DNA of 64,000 nucleotides from JAGVSR01 sp031413815 (GTDB lineage Bacteria > Pseudomonadota > Alphaproteobacteria > Rhizobiales > Hyphomicrobiaceae), in NCBI GenBank assembly GCA_031413815.1, contig JANOFU010000102.1, forward strand, positions 62,001-126,000, written 5' to 3'. The notes below the pieces were generated by a model, which saw only the letters and a list, made by a program, of their open reading frames with translations, was not told the origin of the DNA and searched no databases. Shown here piece after piece: positions 60,586-64,000 of this stretch. The translations under genes were made by a program, and so were the position numbers. The stretch's first letter is position 1. Every line of letters starts with the position of its first letter.

Positions 60586-62121
60586 CTAGACTGCCTGATC
60601 CTTCAACCGCGCCAGTGACTCATCGCGGCCGAGGACGGCCATGACATCGAAGACGGGAGGAGAGACAGAGCGGCCAGTTAAGGCCGCGCGCAACGGTTGG
60701 GCGACCTTGCCGAGTTTGGCACCGGTCTCTTCCGCGAAGGCTTTGACGGCGGTTTCGAGATCGGCGGCGCTCCATGACGTGCACGCCTCGAGCCGCGGAA
60801 TGAGCGCTACAAGCATCGCTTTGGCCTCGGCGTCGATCAGTTTTGCGGCCTTGTCATCAAGTGCTAGGGGCCGCGCCGTGACGATGTAAAGTGCCCCCGT
60901 GACAAGTTCGGCGAGCGTTTTGGCACGCTCCTTCAGTGACGGCAGTGCGGCAGCCAGCCGGTCCCATCCCTTGGCTTCAAAGAGTGCGCACACGTCCTGA
61001 CCCGTCGCCACTTTCGGCAATTGCGTGATGACGTCGCGGGCAAGCGCCACATCCGAACGCGGCGGCGCTTTCGGATCTACGGTCAATTCGAGGAGGGCCG
61101 TGAAATTCAAATGCGGCAGCATCGACTTGATGCGCTTCAACAGTTCGGCATCCGGCGTGATGCGAATGTAGTGGCCGTTGAGATCGTCGAGCTTTTTGAA
61201 ATCAAATCGCGATGCGCTCTTGTTGATATCCGTGATGTCAAACCAAGCGATCAACTGCTCCGAAGACATGATCTCATCATCGCCGTGGCTCCAACCGAGC
61301 CGGACAAGGTAGTTGCGTAACGCAACCGGCAGGTAGCCCATGTCGCGATAGTCTTCGATGCCTTGCGCGCCGTGGCGCTTCGATAGTTTGGCGCCGTCGG
61401 CTCCGTGGATCAGGGGCACGTGTGCCCATACTGGTGCCGTCCAGCTCATGCCGTTGTAGATTTGCGTCTGGCGCGCCGCGTTGGTCAGATGATCGACGCC
61501 GCGCACGACGTGCGTGATGCCCATGTCGTGATCATCGACGACGACAGCGAGATTGTAGGTCGGGTTGCCATCGCTGCGCAGGATGATGAGGTCGTCGAGG
61601 TCTTTGTTGGCAAAGGTGACGCGGCCTTGCACGCTATCATCGACCACGGTTTCGCCGTCGCTCGGGGCGCGGAGGCGGATGGTGTGGGGCACGCCTTTCG
61701 GGGCTTCGGCCGGATCGCGGTCGCGCCACGGCGAGCGGATGGTCAGCGGCTGCTTGGCGGCCTCGGCCGCCTTGCGCATCTCGTCCAGTTCGGCGGACGT
61801 CAGATAGCATTTGTAGGCGTTGCCCGATGCCAGAAGTGCTTCCGCGATCTGGCGATGCCGGTCCGCGCGCGAAAACTGCGACACGGGCTCGCCCGTCCAG
61901 TCGAGTTCCAGCCATGTGAGGCCGTCGAGAATCGCCGCCACGGCCGCCGGATTGTTGCGTTCGCGGTCGGTGTCTTCAATCCGCAGCAGGAACGTGCCGC
62001 CCTTGGCTTTGGCATAAAGCCAATTGAACAGGGCGGTGCGCGCGCCGCCGATGTGCAGGTAGCCGGTCGGCGACGGGGCAAAGCGAACGACGGGTTTGCC
62101 GCTCTCATTCGTCTTGGTCAT
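60586..62121 (-). CDS. gltX: Glutamyl-tRNA synthetase
   Basis: GluRS charges tRNA-Glu (and, in many alphaproteobacteria, tRNA-Gln for later amidation). The 511-residue protein has the class I signature RFAPSPTGYLHIGGAR at residues 13-28 and KLSKRHG in the catalytic region, then an all-helical anticodon domain. The start at 62121 is chosen because the family N-terminus begins there; an in-frame ATG 60 codons upstream would run through the comEC promoter. Many Hyphomicrobiales carry two gltX copies, so another may exist elsewhere. It diverges from comEC over 89 bases. Confidence 0.96.
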   Translation of the reverse strand: MTKTNESGKPVVRFAPSPTGYLHIGGARTALFNWLYAKAKGGTFLLRIEDTDRERNNPAAVAAILDGLTWLELDWTGEPVSQFSRADRHRQIAEALLASGNAYKCYLTSAELDEMRKAAEAAKQPLTIRSPWRDRDPAEAPKGVPHTIRLRAPSDGETVVDDSVQGRVTFANKDLDDLIILRSDGNPTYNLAVVVDDHDMGITHVVRGVDHLTNAARQTQIYNGMSWTAPVWAHVPLIHGADGAKLSKRHGAQGIEDYRDMGYLPVALRNYLVRLGWSHGDDEIMSSEQLIAWFDITDINKSASRFDFKKLDDLNGHYIRITPDAELLKRIKSMLPHLNFTALLELTVDPKAPPRSDVALARDVITQLPKVATGQDVCALFEAKGWDRLAAALPSLKERAKTLAELVTGALYIVTARPLALDDKAAKLIDAEAKAMLVALIPRLEACTSWSAADLETAVKAFAEETGAKLGKVAQPLRAALTGRSVSPPVFDVMAVLGRDESLARLKDQAV

Positions 62122-62210
62122 GAGTGGCTCTGCGTTGCTGCAACTGTGGGGTGATGGGCCCTGTTTAGCACACGTGCGGCGGGGCCGTAAGGGCGGTCGC
62201 GGGGGAACAA

Positions 62211-64000
62211 GTGAGCGGTGCCGATCCTCGCCTTTTGGATGTGCAGGTTTCCCGAACGCCTGAACGGGCCCTGGTGACGCGCGTTGCCGCATGGGTCGCA
62301 CGCGCGACCCCAGCGGAGACGCTTCTTGCCGAGCGGGCCCACTGGTTTGTGTGGGCTCCTGTCGTGTTCGGCTGCGGCATCGGCGCCTATTTTGCGCTGC
62401 CCTTTGAGCCCACGTTGGCGGCGGCTGTGCTGCCGCTCATTGCGGGTGTGATTGCGCGTATGGTTGGCCGGGCTGGCCTCGGGATGGGACTGGTGACGGG
62501 GTGTCTGATTTGGGCCGGCGCTGGGTTTGCGGTGGCGAAACTGCGAACCACAGCTGTGGCCAGCCCGGTTCTTGAAAAGCCGTTGCGGTCGGCGGATGTG
62601 ACCGGATTGATCGAGATGATTGAGCCGCGCGAAACGCGCGGCCAGAGATTGACGCTGCAGGTCGTGTCGATTGCAGGATTAGAGGCCAGCAGGACCCCGC
62701 GCCGTGTGCGCATCCGGACCATGACGTCGTCGCCCGGCTTGAAGGCGGGTGATGTCATTCGATTGACAGCGAAGCTGACGCCGCCTGCTCTGCCCGCCGT
62801 GCCGGGTGACTATGATTTCGCGCGGCAAGCCTGGTTCCAAGGGTTAGGGGCCGTTGGGTACTCGTTGGACCGGCCAAAGCGTGCGGATGCGATGGCCGAG
62901 ACAGTGCCGGCGTTTCGCTGGCGAACGCGGGTTGAGGCATTGCGGGCAGCGATCGGCGCGCGGGTGGCTGCGGTTCTGCCAGGCGATACAGGCGCGATTG
63001 CGACCGCGCTCATTACCGGCGAGCGCGGCGCGATCTCACAACAGGCGACCGACAGCTATCGCGATTCCGGGCTGGTGCACATCCTGTCGATTTCAGGCCT
63101 GCACATGGCGATCATGGCAGGCGCGGTGTTCGCGGCCATGCGGTTGATCTTTGCGGCGATCCCGCCGCTGGTGTTGACGATCCCGGCTAAGAAGTGGGCG
63201 GCCGTCGCAGGGATCGTTGCGGCGGTCGCTTATCTGACGATTTCGGGCGGGGCCGCAGCGACGGTCCGCTCTGCGATCATGATCGTCATCATGTTTGTGG
63301 CGGTGCTGCTGGGCCGCCCTGCGCTGGCGTTGCGCAACGTGGCCTTGTCGGCGCTGGTGATCTTAGCGCTGTATCCCGAGAGCTTGCTGGATGCCGGCTT
63401 TCAGATGTCGTTCGCCGCGGTGGTGGCGCTCGTCTCGGCTTACGAGTTTATGCGCGAGCGGCAGGGCCGCAACCCGGTGCACCACGCGTGGTGGTGGCGC
63501 GGTGCCGTGTTTTTGTTTGGTATTGTGTTCTCTACGATGATCGCGGGCCTCGCCGTGGCGCCGCTGTCTGCGTATCACTTTCACAAGAGCCAGCAACTCG
63601 CAGTCATTGCCAATCTGTTCGTCATTCCGGTGTGCAACCTCGTTGTGATGCCGGCGGCTCTGGCGACGTTGACGTTGATGCCGTTTGGGTTGGAGACCGC
63701 GGCTCTCGTTGTGATGGGGTGGGGCATCGACGTGATGGGCCACGTGGCGGTGTGGGTGGCGGCCATGCCGGGTGCCGTCGGCACCACTGCGGCGATCCCG
63801 GAGTCCTCTTTTGCCGCAATGTTGGCGGGAAGTTTGTGGCTGGTCCTGTGGCGGAAGCGGTGGCGGTTGTTGGGGCTTCCAGTGCTGGCTTTGGGCGTGG
63901 CGCTGGCGCCGTATCACGCGCGGCCGGATGTGTTGGTGGGGCGGGATGGATCACTGGTGGCGGTGCGGCAGGCGACAGGTGCACTGGCAGCTGTTGCAGG
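62211..64000 (+). CDS. comEC: ComEC/Rec2 family competence/DNA-uptake channel protein (3' part outside window)
   Basis: This open frame continues past the right edge. It begins with GTG at 62211, preceded by GGGGGAACAA. The protein has two early membrane helices around residues 47-85, an OB-like domain (residues 125-205) and then the competence domain. The latter contains the signature VHILSISGLHMAIMAG at about residue 290 and a further string of helices up to the edge. In naturally competent bacteria ComEC forms the inner-membrane channel for DNA; in many alphaproteobacteria its role is untested. The frame was read by eye because it has no stop in the window. Confidence 0.92.
   Translation, partial: MSGADPRLLDVQVSRTPERALVTRVAAWVARATPAETLLAERAHWFVWAPVVFGCGIGAYFALPFEPTLAAAVLPLIAGVIARMVGRAGLGMGLVTGCLIWAGAGFAVAKLRTTAVASPVLEKPLRSADVTGLIEMIEPRETRGQRLTLQVVSIAGLEASRTPRRVRIRTMTSSPGLKAGDVIRLTAKLTPPALPAVPGDYDFARQAWFQGLGAVGYSLDRPKRADAMAETVPAFRWRTRVEALRAAIGARVAAVLPGDTGAIATALITGERGAISQQATDSYRDSGLVHILSISGLHMAIMAGAVFAAMRLIFAAIPPLVLTIPAKKWAAVAGIVAAVAYLTISGGAAATVRSAIMIVIMFVAVLLGRPALALRNVALSALVILALYPESLLDAGFQMSFAAVVALVSAYEFMRERQGRNPVHHAWWWRGAVFLFGIVFSTMIAGLAVAPLSAYHFHKSQQLAVIANLFVIPVCNLVVMPAALATLTLMPFGLETAALVVMGWGIDVMGHVAVWVAAMPGAVGTTAAIPESSFAAMLAGSLWLVLWRKRWRLLGLPVLALGVALAPYHARPDVLVGRDGSLVAVRQATGALAAVA

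Noticed and set aside
1..64000. CRISPR arrays, toxin-antitoxin pairs, restriction-modification or other defence systems.
   Set aside because: No regularly spaced repeats were found and no matching gene pairs. The Uma2 protein alone is not evidence of a defence system.

Overview
The window is a 64 kb stretch of a GC-rich alphaproteobacterial chromosome. Gene orders characteristic of Hyphomicrobiales (Rhizobiales) recur: glmU-glmS-DUF502-recG-sdhE-mfd, rlpA-dacA-tmk-holB-metG-tatD-MBL, comEC next to gltX, and dnaB-alr-radA-cvpA-purF. A malyl-CoA lyase, an IalB protein, a DUF3126 protein, a BTLCP peptidase, a PAS_5 protein and CtrA-type boxes agree with that order. The genus cannot be fixed from sequence reading alone.

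Layout. 0-9 kb: a truncated enoyl-CoA hydratase, cysE-DUF3126-gamma carbonic anhydrase, a four-helix membrane protein, a secreted transglutaminase-like peptidase, a tandem PilZ protein, a PAS_5 protein, a rhomboid protease (with a CtrA-type box in its promoter), a CBS-pair protein, a patatin phospholipase and hisI. 9-13.5 kb: an IscU-like scaffold lacking one of three cysteines, a cupin, yidD with a tail that runs antisense into an unknown gene, an unknown 390-residue protein, an Uma2 protein and a secreted protein. 13.7-19.7 kb: thrS, then the most accessory-looking part: a composite palindromic repeat, nested inverted repeats, a 39-residue basic peptide, a bactofilin, small hypotheticals including a likely papain-fold peptidase, and the YpfJ zinc peptidase. 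19.7-33.8 kb: two SPOR-type proteins around glmU-glmS, a methyltransferase, DUF502, recG, sdhE and mfd. 34-45 kb: an AMP-dependent CoA ligase, an orphan YejA-like binding protein, ialB, hspQ, malyl-CoA lyase, an exported GH3 enzyme, an LpxL-like acyltransferase, a UbiH-type hydroxylase and a small secreted protein. 45-53 kb: tRNA-Ser(UGA) and a cell-wall/replication operon. 53-64 kb: SDR, purF, cvpA, radA, alr, dnaB, gltX and a truncated comEC.

Functionally this is mostly core genome. The themes are cell-wall precursor synthesis and remodelling (glmU, glmS, alr, dacA, rlpA, GH3, SPOR proteins, bactofilin), replication and repair (dnaB, holB, tmk, recG, mfd, radA), translation (thrS, metG, gltX, tRNA-Ser) and envelope quality control. 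I see no CRISPR array, prophage, insertion sequence, toxin-antitoxin pair or recognisable defence island.

The most notable signals are non-coding. One is a composite double-hairpin repeat present three times (15.6, 33.8 and 57.4 kb); at the alr/radA junction it appears to supply the end of alr and the ribosome binding site of radA. The other is a set of short palindromes with a GGTG-C/T-C core, concentrated in 15.7-18.1 kb.
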